From Monodelphis domestica (taxonomy: Eukaryota > Chordata > Mammalia > Didelphimorphia > Didelphidae): 64,000 nucleotides of DNA. Every line of letters starts with the position of its first letter. Within the stretch, counting starts at the first letter, position 1. The notes beneath the pieces are model-generated. The model did not search any database. It had not been told where the DNA came from and saw nothing but the letters and a program-made list of their open reading frames with translations. Made by a program: the position numbers and the translations under genes. Shown piece after piece: positions 35,325 to 47,850 of this stretch. The DNA lies in assembly GCF_027887165.1 (NCBI RefSeq), contig NC_077235.1:4212859-4276858 (forward strand), read 5' to 3'.

Positions 35325-35538
35325 ATTTATCGATTTTTAAAGATTTCCCCCACGGTACATGACTCACGTTCTTTCCCTCCCAGAGCCAACGGGTAGTTCC
35401 ACTAGGTTTTACCTGTCATTGTTCAAAACCCACTTCCATACTATTACTGTGTGCACTAGAGTGATTGTTTAGAGTCTCCACCCCCCAATCACATGTTAAA
35501 CCCAATTTCTGCTGGATCAATGTTCCGTTTTTCAAGTA
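35325..35538 (-). mobile_element. L1-type LINE 3'-end fragment, antisense
   Basis: gttctttccctcccagagcc, tagttccactaggttttacc and gagtgattgtttagagtctcc follow the same order as in the other LINE ends of the window. Confidence 0.6.
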
Positions 35539-35549
35539 GTTTAATATTT

Positions 35550-35748
35550 TTTTAGAACCCTTACCTTCCATCTTGGAATCAATTCTGTGTATTGGCTCCA
35601 AGGCAGAAGAGTGGTAAGGGCTAGGCAATGGGGGTCAAGTGACTTGCCCAGGGTCACCCAGCTGGGAAGTGTCTGAGGCCAGATTTGAACCTTGGACCTC
35701 CGACTCTAGGGCTGGCTCTCCATCCACTGAGCCACCCAGCTGCCCCCT
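35550..35748 (-). repeat. Marsupial SINE
   Basis: Antisense copy ending ccactgagccacccagctgc, inserted in LINE-derived sequence with imperfect ttaat(a/c)ttttttt flanks. Confidence 0.85.
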
Positions 35749-36039
35749 TAATCTTTTTTTTTAAAACTGAAGGTCTACGTTCTCTCTTTCCCACTATATT
35801 CACCCCTATTGGGAGAGTAAGAAAAACAAAAATCCCAGTTGCAAACGTGTTCTATTGGTCATGTCCAGAGAAAATACAGCTTAAAGTGCAACCTTGAGTG
35901 CATTATTCTCTCTCGGGAGGGGGGGTAGCCCACCTCAATAAGAGTCCTCTGGGCTCTTAGTTGGTGGTTGTAGTCATCAGCGTTCCGCAGTCCAAGTCTC
36001 TCAGAGTCGTTTGTCTTTACAATATTGTTATTTTGTAAA

Positions 36040-36234
36040 CTGTTTGCTGTGCAGCAGCTCATCCAAGCCTTTTAGTTCTCGGCTACCCCAGTGGCTCCTC
36101 CAGGATTTGCCATTTTCCTTTTGGCTACTCGGATCGCGATTGTTTTAACTTGCATTTCTCTATTTGGGACTGAAAGGCTTTTTTCTCTGGTTACTTTGGG
36201 GGATTTTTACAACTGATGTTTCTTTTCTTTGCAG
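36040..36234 (-). mobile_element. L1-derived fragment, antisense
   Basis: ttgttttaacttgcatttctc is typical of antisense L1 3' sequence. Old and diverged. Confidence 0.45.
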
Positions 36235-36387
36235 TGCCACAATCTCTCCCTCTCCTTCCTCTAGCCATGGACAAGGCCAGCCGGCCGGCTGACAAACAAG
36301 CCCTGTTGAAATGTGTGTTCAGGCCAAACAAAGGAGCAAGGAACCAACAGAAGAAGGAGAGAGAAAAGGCTTCAGCTTGGAGTAGGG
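36235..36387 (+). CDS. Exon-like segment with start codon, product unrecognised
   Basis: A strong acceptor (tttcttttctttgcag) ends at 36234 and a perfect donor (gtaagt) starts at 36388, 153 bp apart. ATG at 36267-36269 in a strong context (agccATGG) opens 40 codons beginning MDKASRPADKQALLKC and rich in Lys/Arg/Gln, running in frame to the donor. It lies 2.4 kb after the donor of the CpG-rich segment at 33.8 kb on the same strand. I recognise no family and cannot find the next exon. It could be a real novel exon or a chance pair of splice sites next to L1 sequence. Confidence 0.25.
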
Positions 36388-36479
36388 GTAAGTGGAGTCT
36401 TTAACCTTGGCTGATGGCTTCTTGATGGGAGCTCCTGTTCCTAAGCCTTTCCAGGCGTTCGTCGTCTTTGCAATAGTGT

Positions 36480-37080
36480 ACATATATTCAGATTATCTGA
36501 AACCGTGGATTTCTGGGTATTCACACACATGCTTCCCCCCCCTCCCCCCGTGATTTCCAGTGGTTTGCCACCACACGAAGCTGCTGGGCATATTTTCCCA
36601 TGTAGAGATCTTTTTCCTCCCTCTTTGATTTCTTTGGAGCATCTGGCCAGGGTCGCCTTCAAATTGTTTTCCAGAATAGGAGGGCCAATTTAGAGCCTTC
36701 AAATACCGGGTTTCCCACAGCCTCTCCAGTCCTCATTCTTTTCCTTCTTGGGGAGTCAGTTTTGCCGGTCTGACAGATGCTGCGTGTCCTTCCATTTCAG
36801 AGCTGTTTGTGGGTCCAACTAGCTGAGCCTTGTGTCTCTGCCCTGCTCCTGAACCCAGGGAGCTGACACATTTCTGTAGTGCTTCCCAGGTACTCCCCAT
36901 TTCCACACCTTCCAACGCAGTCATCAGAAGGGGCCACCTCCCGGCCGGAGCAGGTCTTGCGGTATCTCGGCCCCTTCTGGGCCTTGCACTCTGCACCCCT
37001 GTGTTGTGTGACGACCCCGAATTGCGATTCCTTTTCCCAGAGTCGTGCCCACCCCCAGTTGCTGTGTTGGTAATCCCTTT
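36480..37080 (-). mobile_element. Diverged L1-like sequence, antisense
   Basis: tttgccaccacacgaagctg, gatctttttcctccctc and ccttcaaattgttttccaga resemble antisense L1 3' end; weak matches. Confidence 0.4.
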
Positions 37081-37520
37081 CTATTTCAGGTTGACAGAAA
37101 CAACGAACATGAGCTTATGTTGGGAAAATTGGTAACACCAATGTAGTTAGGAGAGCGGCCTCTCTTGTGATTGGTACGCTGTCTGAGTATCAAAAAGGGG
37201 TCTAAAAGCTATTTGTGCTCAGCATTGCCATTCAAACGGTTCCCCAAAACATCTTTGTGCTTCCTCTGACGCCGTCTGAGGGCTGTTGCCCAGCACGAGT
37301 CAGAGGTTATTTGGGCTGTTGATACGGCTCACAGTAGCCTATAGTAAGGAAGGAAGCTCCATCCAGATCTGCTTAGCTCTATTAAAGCCTTGGGAGAAAG
37401 GACGAAGGATTTCCCATGTAAGGCAATTTGGAATTCTGACTAAATTCATGCCATCTGATTAGCTTGGTCAAGCAACTTCTTTTGCATCTGGATGTTGGTC
37501 AATTATGAACTGAACTTTTT

Positions 37521-37786
37521 TTTAATTGAAAAATTTTATTTAATGAATCACTTTAGAATATTTTCCCATGGTCACATGGTTCATGTCACTCCCCCCCCCC
37601 CCCCCCCCCCATAGCTGAAGCACAATTCCTCTGGATTTTACGTGTGTCATTAATTAAGATCTATTTTCCTATTATTGATATTTGCACTGAGGTGATCATT
37701 TAGAGTCTCCATCCCCAATCATGTCCCCATCGACCCATGTGATCAAGCAGGTGCTTTTCTTCTGTTTCCGCTCCCACAGTTCTTCC
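37521..37786 (-). mobile_element. Young 5'-truncated L1 3' end with long target-site duplication
   Basis: T run at its left edge (antisense poly(A)), then ordered LINE 3' words to ctcccacagttcttcc. It is flanked by a 34-bp direct repeat (37487-37520 and 37787-37820) with one mismatch. It contains a 20-bp C run at 37591-37610. Confidence 0.8.
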
Positions 37787-38217
37787 TCTGGATGTTGGTC
37801 GATTATGAACTGAACTTTTTAAAGGTGAAAACATGAAAAATGTTACTAATCAGCCTTGCTGACCATGTTGCAATGTCTTGAAGCACTGCAGTGAAGGGGA
37901 AGCTTCATCTGCGATTATTCAGCTGCCATTTATGAAAACTGGGCAACGATTGCTTAAATGCTTAGGGGTTAATGTGAGAATATTCAAACTTATCCAGTAT
38001 TTAAATAGGCATGTTTTAAAAAGGGAAATCTGACATTGGTCACTGGGTGGGAAAAGGTACAAAGAAAGGACCTTGGAAAACCTTTTTCTTTGCTTCCGAC
38101 CAAAATACCATGTAGGAGTTTGCTGCTGTGTGAAACTTCTAGCCTTTCCTCTTGGGTGCAAACATTTCCCGCCTGGCTGATTCTAAGCCTGGCTGGGGCA
38201 TTTTTTGCAGTGCCACA

Positions 38218-38346
38218 TATCTATCTCTCTATCTATCTCTCTATCTCTCTCTCTATCTCTCCATCTATCTCTCCATCTATCTATCTCTCCATCTCTCTGT
38301 CTCTCTCTCTCTGTCTCTCTCTCTCTGTCTCTCTCTCTCTCTCTAT
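38218..38346. repeat. (TCTA/TCTC)n microsatellite
   Basis: tatctctctatc words pass into tctctctgtctc words within 130 bp. Confidence 0.95.
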
Positions 38347-38664
38347 CTTCTGCCTGGAGCTGGCATCAGGCTAAGCTACTGTCTTTCCCTTACTGTAGCC
38401 ATGTTCAGCTTGTTCCTTGGATAGCAACTTTCTAGAATCATGGCAAGTGATCAGGTTTACCTCAGAGAATACAGCTGGAACACTTCTAAGATACAGGGAT
38501 GTGAGATCCAAGCTGTTCATCCTGCAACTAGAGGCCTTTCTATAGTCGGTAGATGAGGACATATAAACAGGCAGGGAACAAGCCCCAATGCTCACCCACT
38601 TATATATCTACATTCATGTGTGTGTGCATAAAATAAGTTCCTTCTCTACTTCTTTTCTACTTCT

Positions 38665-38868
38665 CTTTTTAACCCCTTCCCTTTCATCTTAGAATTTATA
38701 CTGTGTATTGGTTCCAAGGTAGAAGAGTGGTAAGGGCTGGGCAATGGGGGTGAAATGACTTGCCCAGGGTCACCCAGCTGGGAAGTGTCTGAGGCCAGAT
38801 TGGAACCCAGGACCTCCCAGCACTAGACCTGGCTCTGAATCTACTGAGTCACCCAGCTGCCCCCCATC
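38665..38868 (-). repeat. Marsupial SINE
   Basis: Antisense copy: ctgtgtattggttccaaggt near the left end and gagtcacccagctgcc at the right. Confidence 0.85.
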
Positions 38869-38869
38869 C

Positions 38870-41800
38870 TTAAGTATTTCAAAATGATACAATAATAATT
38901 GGGTTCTCAGGCAAATGATGGTGCCCCAGGCTCGCTGGGCCCTCCTAATTCTTGATTATAGATGGTTTTTTCCTTATGTGAGCTGACTCTGTTTTAGGAC
39001 TCCTCTATTAGACTGGGAGATCCTTAAGGGTAGGGGTCATGTTTTTGCCTTTCTTTATATTCCCATCAAGTGTCTGGAATATAGTAAGCACCATACACAT
39101 GTGTGCGTGTGTGTGTAAGAAGCATTTCCCAACAGGTCGGAATAACTCGGGTCTTTATGGCCAGCCAGTGCCTTCCCAGAACAGGTTCAGAGTGCTGAGA
39201 AAGAAGATTTCTTTTTCTTGGCTTTTTTACTTTGAGTCTATTAAAATGCTGCCTTCACATGATGCCCAGCCCCAGAGGGTCCCTGTTGAGCTTTGGGGCT
39301 CTCAGAGCACCTGGCTGGCTTGACCTTTCTTTGCAAATGTAGATGTCCTTCCTTGCCTTACTCTATCTGTCCCTCCTCCTCCTCCTCCTCCTCCTCCTCC
39401 CAGTTCCACAAAGATGCACCAGAGGAAAGCAGACGATTCATCACTTGTTTATTTGGGGTGGTGTCTGGGGGTTTGGGTTTTAGATCGGTCACTCACAAAA
39501 ACGATCAACACGGACACAAAAACATACTGGAGAAAGTTTTCATCAGAATAGTAGACCTGAGTCACAGGTTGTTAGGCCACCCGCCGTGGGATGCCCAAGC
39601 CACAAACTCCACCCCCACCAGGGCAGATGGGGCCATTCAGTTCCTCATTAATCCCAGTGGGAGGAGGCAGAGCTTTCCCTCTGGGCTTTTCCCTCCCAGA
39701 GGCACCCTGGGGAATGTGCTTTGTATGGCATCATTTCAGCAGGTCCAGCAGAATGGCATGCACAGGTGGTCTTGGCTTCCAAGGTGTCCTGCTTCTGCTC
39801 CTCCCCATCTCCTTCTTTCTTTCTTGTTTATCAGGATCTACCCTGCCTGATCAGTAGCTTGTGGCTGCACTCCCTTGCTTTGGATGCTCGGGTTTCATTT
39901 TGTTTCATTTCATCCCATTTCTTTCCCTTTCATACTACGTAAGTCTGAGGATTTCCCTTCCACATCTGGCTGCCACAGCCCTGTCAAGGCATCTAGTGTG
40001 GGGAAACACAGGTGATCTGCTATGAGCAGGCCGCCATTTTAGTCAACTCTCCTCAGGCTCCAACCTGGGTCCCTCTTCAATTTCTGCCTCTGCAGGTATC
40101 TTCTTTTGGTTGTGGGCCCTGAAGGAGCTTTGTGGGAGGGGCATGACTGGGAAAGAAGCATTAGGGTAGAGACTCTCTGATCCAGCCTCACCACACAGGG
40201 ACTCCTCACTGCAACACGCCATTACTAATCATGAGCACCAACATGTGACGGCAGTGGCCAGATTCCATTAATCCGTAACCTTTCTCTTGGGTGAGGGGGA
40301 GGAAGTTGAAGTGTATCCCCACATACTGGGAGCAAAGTGCTTCCTCTCCTCCCTCCCCACCTGCAGGACTCTGAGAAGGCCCTGGCAGTTTAGTTGCTGG
40401 CCCAGCCCTGCCCCTCGCCCACTGCCCGCTCTTTCATTGTCCCCACACTCCCCACCTCCTCCAAGCAGCCCAGAAGGCACATGTTTTCCCACAGGGCACA
40501 GATACCACCTCTCCCCATCCATCAGCTCCAATGAATAGCAACAATGGGATTTAGGAAAGGATTTATTCCCTTTCCCTCTAATTTGAGAGTGGAATATACC
40601 ATATACCAGGGCCCCTAGAAGTCTCTGCTTCCACTCCCCAAACTTCCCTGCATCAGCTGTGGTGACTTCCTTTGCAGTCAATGACAAGGAGAAGAGGGGA
40701 CAAATAGTTGTGGCTAGACCTTCCTCCTTGAGGGTAGTTCAGAAAGGGAGAAGGGCTATAGACTGTGGCCAAATCTCTCTTTCCTTATAGCTGCCTGCTG
40801 AGTGGGAGAGAGGAGTCCTGGGTAGGAGCAAGGGTGTGGCAGCAAGATTTACCATCATCCTAGATGTACAGGGACACTGAAGACACTTCCTGAGGCCAGG
40901 TAGAAGCTCAAACATGAAGCTGGACTTGGGACAAGGTTCCATCCCAGTCCTTCCTCAGCTCCTAGCTTTCTGGGGCACCCTGATGACAGACAGGGTCAAA
41001 AGTCTTACTTTTTGTGGCTCAGATTCGAAAATGGGTGGCATTCAAACTCGATGCTTTGGGACGGGGATTTTCTTTTTGGAACGTTCTGACATTGCAGGTT
41101 TTTCTTATTCTCACTTCAATGAGCTTCTCTTTTTCTATCGTGCTAGTAGGTTTTCAAGGAGAGAATTTTACCCCTGAGGGCTCCCCCCAATTTTGGTCAT
41201 CTGTCTCCTGGTTATTCTCCTCCTTGTGACACAGGTGGATACGGAATGCTTAGCGCCCTGTGCTACTGTACCCAGTCTACCCAGTTCCTGTGCTGCCTCC
41301 TTTGAGCCTTCCTAGCAGGCAGGTATTCTATTTATTAATTATCCAAAGAGAGAGAATTATTGATCGAGTGACACTACCTTAGAGATTCCATCAGAGGTGC
41401 CCCGATATGTCAGCAGAATAGCTTTCCTTAAAAGCTTTTACACATTTCCTCCACTGGCCACAAAACAGATTCTCCTGAATGAACTTAGACTACTCCCCTC
41501 CCCACTGAGGCCTGTGCTGTTGGCCTGCTTCTTAGTTTAAGTCAGAGGTGAAACACAGCTCAGACATAAAAGCAGTAAATTCTGTGGCCACCCTCCCTTT
41601 CATTCAGCAGACACAACCAATTACATAGTGGCCACATTCAAAAGAAGAGCCTAAATACAAGGACAAAGGTTTCAAGAGCTTCTAGATGGGATGCTCGATC
41701 CCCAATCAGATCCGGACTGTCTCCTCCTGCTTTTCCTCCCAGTCTTCCTTTCTGGGTGCTGGGGGACTAGTCCTCAGGCATTGAAAGCCTGTCCCTCCTC

Positions 41801-42600
41801 CACCCCTCCAAAGGTCGCAGGAAAGAGCAAGGGCAGGAACTGCAGTCCATGCTCTATCCCCTTTGGAGTCAGCTTAGAGATCTCTCCTCAGGGTTCCAGG
41901 AGTAGCCCTGAGAGTTGAAAATGGCTTTTTCGAATGCTTTCGGCTTGAACCCCCACTCCCTCGTACTCTCTGCAATGTCCATTGCCAGTGACTGTCAGAT
42001 GATTCTTGTTTCAGCTCTCAAAGTCTATCCACTGAGAAGACAGAGCAAGAACCAAGGTACAGCTGCCCTCTCAAGTCCAGGGCACACACTCCCCCGCTGT
42101 TCCACTTTGGTCTCCGAGGACAGCGGAGTCCAACTCAAAGCTTTTGCTATAGTGCTGAGTTTGTTGGCCGAGTTCCATTCAGACAGTGGCCCAGGGGGTT
42201 GCTTTCTCATTTGTAGGACCCGGTATCTTGGCTGCTGAGCCCAGTCCCATCTGTTCCTCGGGACTCCATCACGTTTCTTGGACTCCAGCTGCCAAACCTT
42301 TTGAAGGGCACTTTTGAAGGTCCACTCTGTGGTCAACGTTCATCACCTAAGGAACGAAAGAAACGATAGCAGGGCCAAGGGTGGGCTGAGTAGGCTGTTG
42401 GTACTAATGCCCTCTTCCTATCTGGATACTTCCAATACTCTTTGCCTCCTCACTTAAATACAGTTAGGCATGCATGAAAAAGAAAGAGCCACCCTTTGGC
42501 TGGTAATGCCTGGTATGGATTAGCAGCCAATCAAATGTCTTACTTCACCATGTGGTTAGTGGACTGGAAAGTTAGACAATAGCCACACATGTTCCAAAGT
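38870..42600. other. Intergenic DNA, no gene recognised; (CTC)n at 39372-39400
   Basis: Mixed unique-looking sequence. It has a CTC trinucleotide run (39372-39400) and a 186-codon open frame (39293-39850) with no recognisable domain. TTTATT at 39448-39453 is an AATAAA on -, so a minus-strand 3' end is possible but unsupported. No APEX2 or ALAS2 exon, the next genes in human, could be found. Confidence 0.4.
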
Positions 42601-42739
42601 CAAAAAGCAAGTTTACTCGGCTTCCACTTGGGCATGTGTAGCAGGCAGAACAACGCACCTGCTGGAAAGAAGGGGATTCCAAAGGCCAGACCTCCTGCTT
42701 CGAAGACATCTCTCCAATTGTGGTTTTTTTTGGAATCAC

Positions 42740-43760
42740 CTCTAGGCAAGTCTGATACGAGAAGGCCTCTCTTTTCCTTGGGCTATTCTTTCTTCCCTCT
42801 CTTCCTCACTTCTCCTCTCTCTCTCTTTCCACCCTCCAGCTGCCTCTCCAGTCCTCTCTTTTCCCTTCCTTCCGCATTTCCTACTTTGGATCATTCCCTC
42901 ATCTTCCCTCTTTCATCTTCTCCTTCCTTACCTCTTTCTGTTTTTGAGCTCTTCTTTCCGGATTCATTTCCTCCCTTCTTCCTCCCCAACCTTCTTTCTA
43001 ACCTCCCTTATGTGATGGGAGCTGGCCTAGAAGACCAGAATGATTACAAAATGTATTACATTCCAAATGAGCCCTTCCATTACATGTCATCATTACTTAC
43101 ATATGGGGTGACAGTAGGCAGAGCATGGTGTATGTGTTCTGGGATGCGGTTCCATTGGCCTGCCTTCATTATGCCCCATCTCTCCTTTTCCTATTGATCC
43201 TCCATCCCACCATCCCATTTATCCTCCAGCTTTCTCTCGGCTTTTTCTCTCTTCCTCCTGGCCTTCCTTCTTTCCATCCACCCTATTCTTCCTTCCTTTC
43301 TGGCCACTGCTTCTTTCCTCCCCATTCTACCACCATCCTTACCTCCCTTACTACTTCTCTCTTCCCCTTTGCTTTTCATACTCTGTCTCCTTCCAGCTTT
43401 TCCTCCCCACCTAGTTGTTTTCTTCCTTGTTCTCCTCTCCCTTACTCTCAGTTCCACCTCCTTCCCTAACTATTAATCCTCTCACTCTGTCATCTTCATC
43501 ATAGTCATCTCCTCCTCCTCCTCCTCCTCCTCCTCCTCCTCCTCCTCTCTCTCTGTCTCCCCACCCCCTCCTTCCTGGGCTACCTCCCTTCCTTTCATTT
43601 TTCCTCTTTCAAACCTTTCCCCTTTCACCCTCCTGCTCGCTTTCCCTCCCTTCTTTCTCCATCTTTTGAACCTAGCTTCCCTTTTGGCCCCCTTTTTTCC
43701 CCTTGTGTTCTTGATTTTCTCCTTTCTGCTTCTCTTTGCCTCTTTTTCTGGCTCTGTCTT
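42740..43760. repeat. Start of the pyrimidine-rich region, with (CTC)n at 43508-43547
   Basis: cttcct and tcctcc words dominate from about 42.77 kb, broken by a more ordinary 0.18-kb piece (43010-43180). A CTC run lies at 43508-43547. Confidence 0.7.
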
Positions 43761-43899
43761 CCTCCATCTCCCTCCCCTTTTACTTGATTGAATTCAAAAT
43801 TTTTATTGATATCATTGCTCTATATCACCAGTGTTGCGCTTAAAGAGAGGCTAGATTCTCTGCCTCTCTTTTCTAAGGTGGTCTTTTTGTTGAGACCCT

Positions 43900-45010
43900 G
43901 TTAGATTTCCCCAGGACTTCCTAAGCTCTCCCCCTCCTCTTTCTCAGCTGCAATGGCTCACCTACCTGCTAGTTGGCCTCTTATTCCTCCAAAAAAGAGT
44001 CCAGTTGCAAGAAACATTTTCCACCAGGGAACTTGCACCTTATTCCAAGCTTCTGGATCTCCCAGTCAGACTCATGAGGTAACCACCAAGGCAGTAAACG
44101 TTCATCTCTTAGGATTGCTGTTCAATGGCCTGTGGTCAGAGAAAGAGCTTTAAAATAAAAAAGCGTTGTCTGAGATTTGTCTCAAGCTGACTGGGCAAGC
44201 CCATGTTCTGGTACTACAACAGCTGCTGATGGGAAGGTTAGAAGCGGAGACTTCCCTTCAAACCCTGCCCCTACACTCTGATCGATAAGTCTCACTGTCT
44301 CTGTCTCTCTTACTTTGATACTGTCTTTCTGGCTCTGAGTCCTCCCATCTTTCGGTGGTTTTGTCTCCTTTACTAGGTGTCTTTTCTCTTCTTTTTTTGT
44401 ACACCATCTCCTCATCTCTCTATCTTCATGTTTCCTCTAATTTTCTCTCAATCTATTTCCTTTTTCTAGCCCCCTTTTCTCCTTTGTTCTATCTCTGGCT
44501 TTGGCTCTTTACCTCCATCCCTGGCTTTCCCCTTCTTGCCTTTTTGTTTTTGTCCCCTTCACTATTCTTTCTCATACTGTCTTCTTGCCTGTGTATTAGG
44601 GGCCATTATATGGAACATAATGAAGATTGATCTGAGCCCTTTCAGTGGGCCTCACTGCCCTCATCCCTTGCTAAATAGCATACACATTCAGTGGCTCCTC
44701 ATTCTTCTACCTTTATTGGGGGCAATGTTAAAAAAGGATTGGTCACTGAATGAGGACTAGTTGCCTATCCAGTAGGCAAGGAAAGGCCATTTCTTTACCT
44801 TTCTTTCTCTTACTCTCTTTTAATGAGGCTCGGGACTTTTCTTTTAATTTCCCAGTCAGTGAGATCTTCCCTTTTTCTCAGCTACAATGCTTTATTCTCC
44901 TGGAAATGTCAATCATCTCCAAAAAAAGAAAATAATTGGAGGAAAAAAAATCTCCTGCCAGGCAACTAGTGCTTGATTCAAAGCCATTGGACCTTGGTTC
45001 CTCTCGGTAG
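43900..45010 (+). repeat. Two related ~0.93-kb-spaced blocks in CT-rich DNA
   Basis: ctttctcagctgcaatg (43.94 kb) and ctttttctcagctacaatg (44.87 kb) are each followed at the same distance by ctccaaaaaa and by caggGaacTtgcaccttattccaa / caggcaactagtgcttgattcaaa. They are diverged copies of one unit. Confidence 0.55.
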
Positions 45011-45399
45011 ATGATATATGTACCCCTCTGTCTGGCACCCTATCCATCCCTAGGTCTCCCAGTCCCTCCCTTTGGACCACCTTGATCATTACCTGGATCG
45101 ATCCATCCATAGATCCACTCCATCTGTTGAATTTTCTCCATGGAATCCGTCACTCTGGTCCATCTGTTGAGTAGCTCCACTTGGGTCTCTCTTGGCCATT
45201 CCTGATCTTCCTTCTGTTCTTTCATCTTCCTTTCCTCCCCCAAATACATCTATTATTTCCCCTTTCCTTCCATCTGTCCTTTCATCTATTCATCTTTTCT
45301 GCTTGTGTTCTTCCTTCCTGGTGTCCACACCTAACTCCATTCTGTCCCTTCAAGTAATCCGTCAGTCCCTAGCTAAGTCTTTACATTAATCCATGCCTC

Positions 45400-46868
45400 T
45401 CTCTATCATCTACCAGTATATGTTTTTCTAAGTACGGAACTGACTTGGTACTGGAGTTGACCCTTTTCTCACTTTGGTCATCTTTGTGAGCATCCAAACC
45501 CCACTTTGTAGATTTGTCCTTTCACCTGTCTCAGTGTCAGGATGTCAGTCAACACTGCATATGTACTTCTCAAATTCTCTCCTTTCATCCTCTCCTGGCT
45601 CTCTGTGTTTCTTGCCCTGCCTGTATATCCTTTGCTACTAGGACTTCGATCACACGTACCTCACTGTGCTGTGATCTCTAGCCAGGAATTTCTCTTGGTA
45701 TGACTCTCCTTCCCGGCATCTTTACCTTTATATAGGTCACTGACTACCCATGTCTTATGTTACCAATTTCCCAGTTCACCCATCTCTTACTGTCTGATTT
45801 GTGCTTCCACTTACCCTGTGCCTTTTTCTTCTCACAATACAGCTTTCTGTACCTCCCAAGATCTCTCCTACCATCTGTCACTCAATGTTTAGGTCTTGCC
45901 ATACATTCATCTCTCCTTGTCTAGGTCTTTAGAAGTCATACATTTTTCAATCTTGAGATCTCTCCAATTACAAAACTCCACTTTTTGATCACCACGCTAT
46001 CCATCCCTCACCAAGTATGTCTGGTATTCCTTTCGTGTCTTCTGCTCTAACAGTCTAACCATCCATTTCTCTTTGCCTAGTTATAAACAAACATTCATCT
46101 CTGCCTTGCCAATTCTCATTTCAACTATTTCACTTTGTATGCCTCTTGCCATCCACCCACCCATCCATCCATCCATCCATCCATCCATCCATCCATCCAT
46201 CCATCCATCCATCTATCCATCTCCTACTAGCTAGATTTCATTATCCCGTCACCTCTCATGGTCTGGGTCTATTCATTCAGACTTTTGATTAGTGTCTGTG
46301 AATCACCCAGCATCACCCCTCTCCCTTTCTGTCTTAATCTATTTTTCTCTCCTTGTCTGTTTCTCTTCATGCATTCGTCTCTCACTGTCTAGATATACCC
46401 ATTCATCCACCACCCAGAAGTTAGCTTTCTCATACATACAACTCTCAATCAGTACTTCTTTAGTTCATCCAATGCATTTTTCATTCAGGTGGTCTTTCTA
46501 CACAGCCAAATGTTAATTAGGTGTCTCTCTCTTAAACGGTCTCTCACTTTATGGATGGCTACAAATATTCCATGTCTCTTTTCAGGTTCTCTCCTTTCCT
46601 TCTCATTCTGTTTTCTACCACTATCCATCCTTCACTTCTCAGGATTCTGCTTTTACACATACCTCAAAGTGCAGCTGTCTCCAGCCAGGAATCTCCCACC
46701 CAGTACAACTCTCTTTCCATACATCCCTCACTCTCTTGGTCTCACCTATCAAATATTTCCCATTTTTTCTATTTTTCAGTTCAGCTATTTTTTATTGTCA
46801 GTTTTTTCATCATTTTCTTGCATAGCTCTCATTTCCCTCCTAATTTTTCCTGTATCACTCTTATTTGA
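45400..46868 (+). repeat. Satellite with ~0.5-kb monomers, left part
   Basis: Words shared with the 48.9-51.3 kb monomers: agccaggaatctcccacccag (46.68 kb), ctagccaggaatttctcttgg (45.68 kb), cattcaggtggtctttctac (46.48 kb). Spacing 45.68 to 46.68 kb is two monomers. A CATC tetramer run lies at 46146-46222. Confidence 0.6.
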
Positions 46869-47850
46869 TTAAAAAAATTTTAATCTCTTTCTTTAGCTCT
46901 TCTAGGAACTCTTGTTGAGCTTGTGTCCCACCTGCATTTTTCTTTGAGACTACTTTTAGATGTTTTCAAGTAACTGTTTTCTTAGTGTCTTGAGCCTCCC
47001 TGGCACCAAAGAAGCTTTTTACAATCAGTTTTATTTTATGTTGTTTGCTCATTTTTTCCACCTTACTTCTTGGTTTTGGACTTTACATGAGAATTGGGCT
47101 CTGTTCTCTGGGGGCGATGAGTTGCCTCAGTTTGTCCTTTATGCCTTTCTGATTTCTCAGCTTGGTCTGGAAGCCTGTATGTTTTCAGTGCTTCCAAGAT
47201 AGTGTGATCTGGTTATTGCACTCCTGATGTGCTATTTGGTCCTTGTATAAATAATTCTATTGCTCTGTCATAACAGTAATTGCTCCTCTCTGCCCTGGAA
47301 CTGTGATAAGGAATTGGGAAATGGGCAACAGAGCTGCTAGATGGTGATTGCTCCTCTCTGAGAGTTGTGACTTGGAACTGGATAATAGGAGATGGGTCTG
47401 CCAAATGGCACCTGACTCTGTCCCCAGTGCTAGCACAGAGGTTTCTGAAGATCTCTTTGTGCCCAGTTTTTCAGTCCTCTTACTGGCCCCTGGGTATTGG
47501 GCCAGTATGCTTTATGCTACAGTTGGTGCTGCAACCACAGTCCAGTGCTGCTGTACCCAGGGCTGTTTCTGCTATTTTTTTTTTGCTCCTGGCCAGCCCC
47601 CAACCCATCATTCACAGATGTCTCTTTCTGTCTTCCAAAGCTTTGATGAGCCAGAAAAAATGAGTCACTGTCACTTTCCCTTGGATTTCCTTGAATTTAG
47701 AATTCAGCTTGGCACGCTTACTATGAACATTGTAAAAGCAGTTGTGGAGAAGTCTAGTTGTGACCTCTCTGCCATCTGGACTTTGCCATCCATTTCTTAT
47801 TATCAATTATCATTATTATTCCCATTCCTTTCTTGTTATTTAGGTGGAGA
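46868..47850 (-). mobile_element. L1 5'-region/ORF1 fragment interrupting the satellite
   Basis: Read on -, 46.87-46.98 kb gives KNAGGTQAQQEFLEELKKE, an L1 ORF1p-like stretch, preceded by sequence up to ~47.85 kb that resembles an L1 5' UTR. The fragment has the 5' side but no 3' end, the reverse of usual LINE truncation. Confidence 0.55.

Noticed and set aside
39293..39850. A 186-codon open frame starting before a CTC microsatellite
   Set aside because: It reads through the trinucleotide repeat, has no domain, and no splice or conservation evidence.
38870..42600. APEX2 or ALAS2 exons, expected next to PFKFB1 from the human order
   Set aside because: No recognisable exon of either was found on either strand; they may lie beyond the tandem array or the order may differ.
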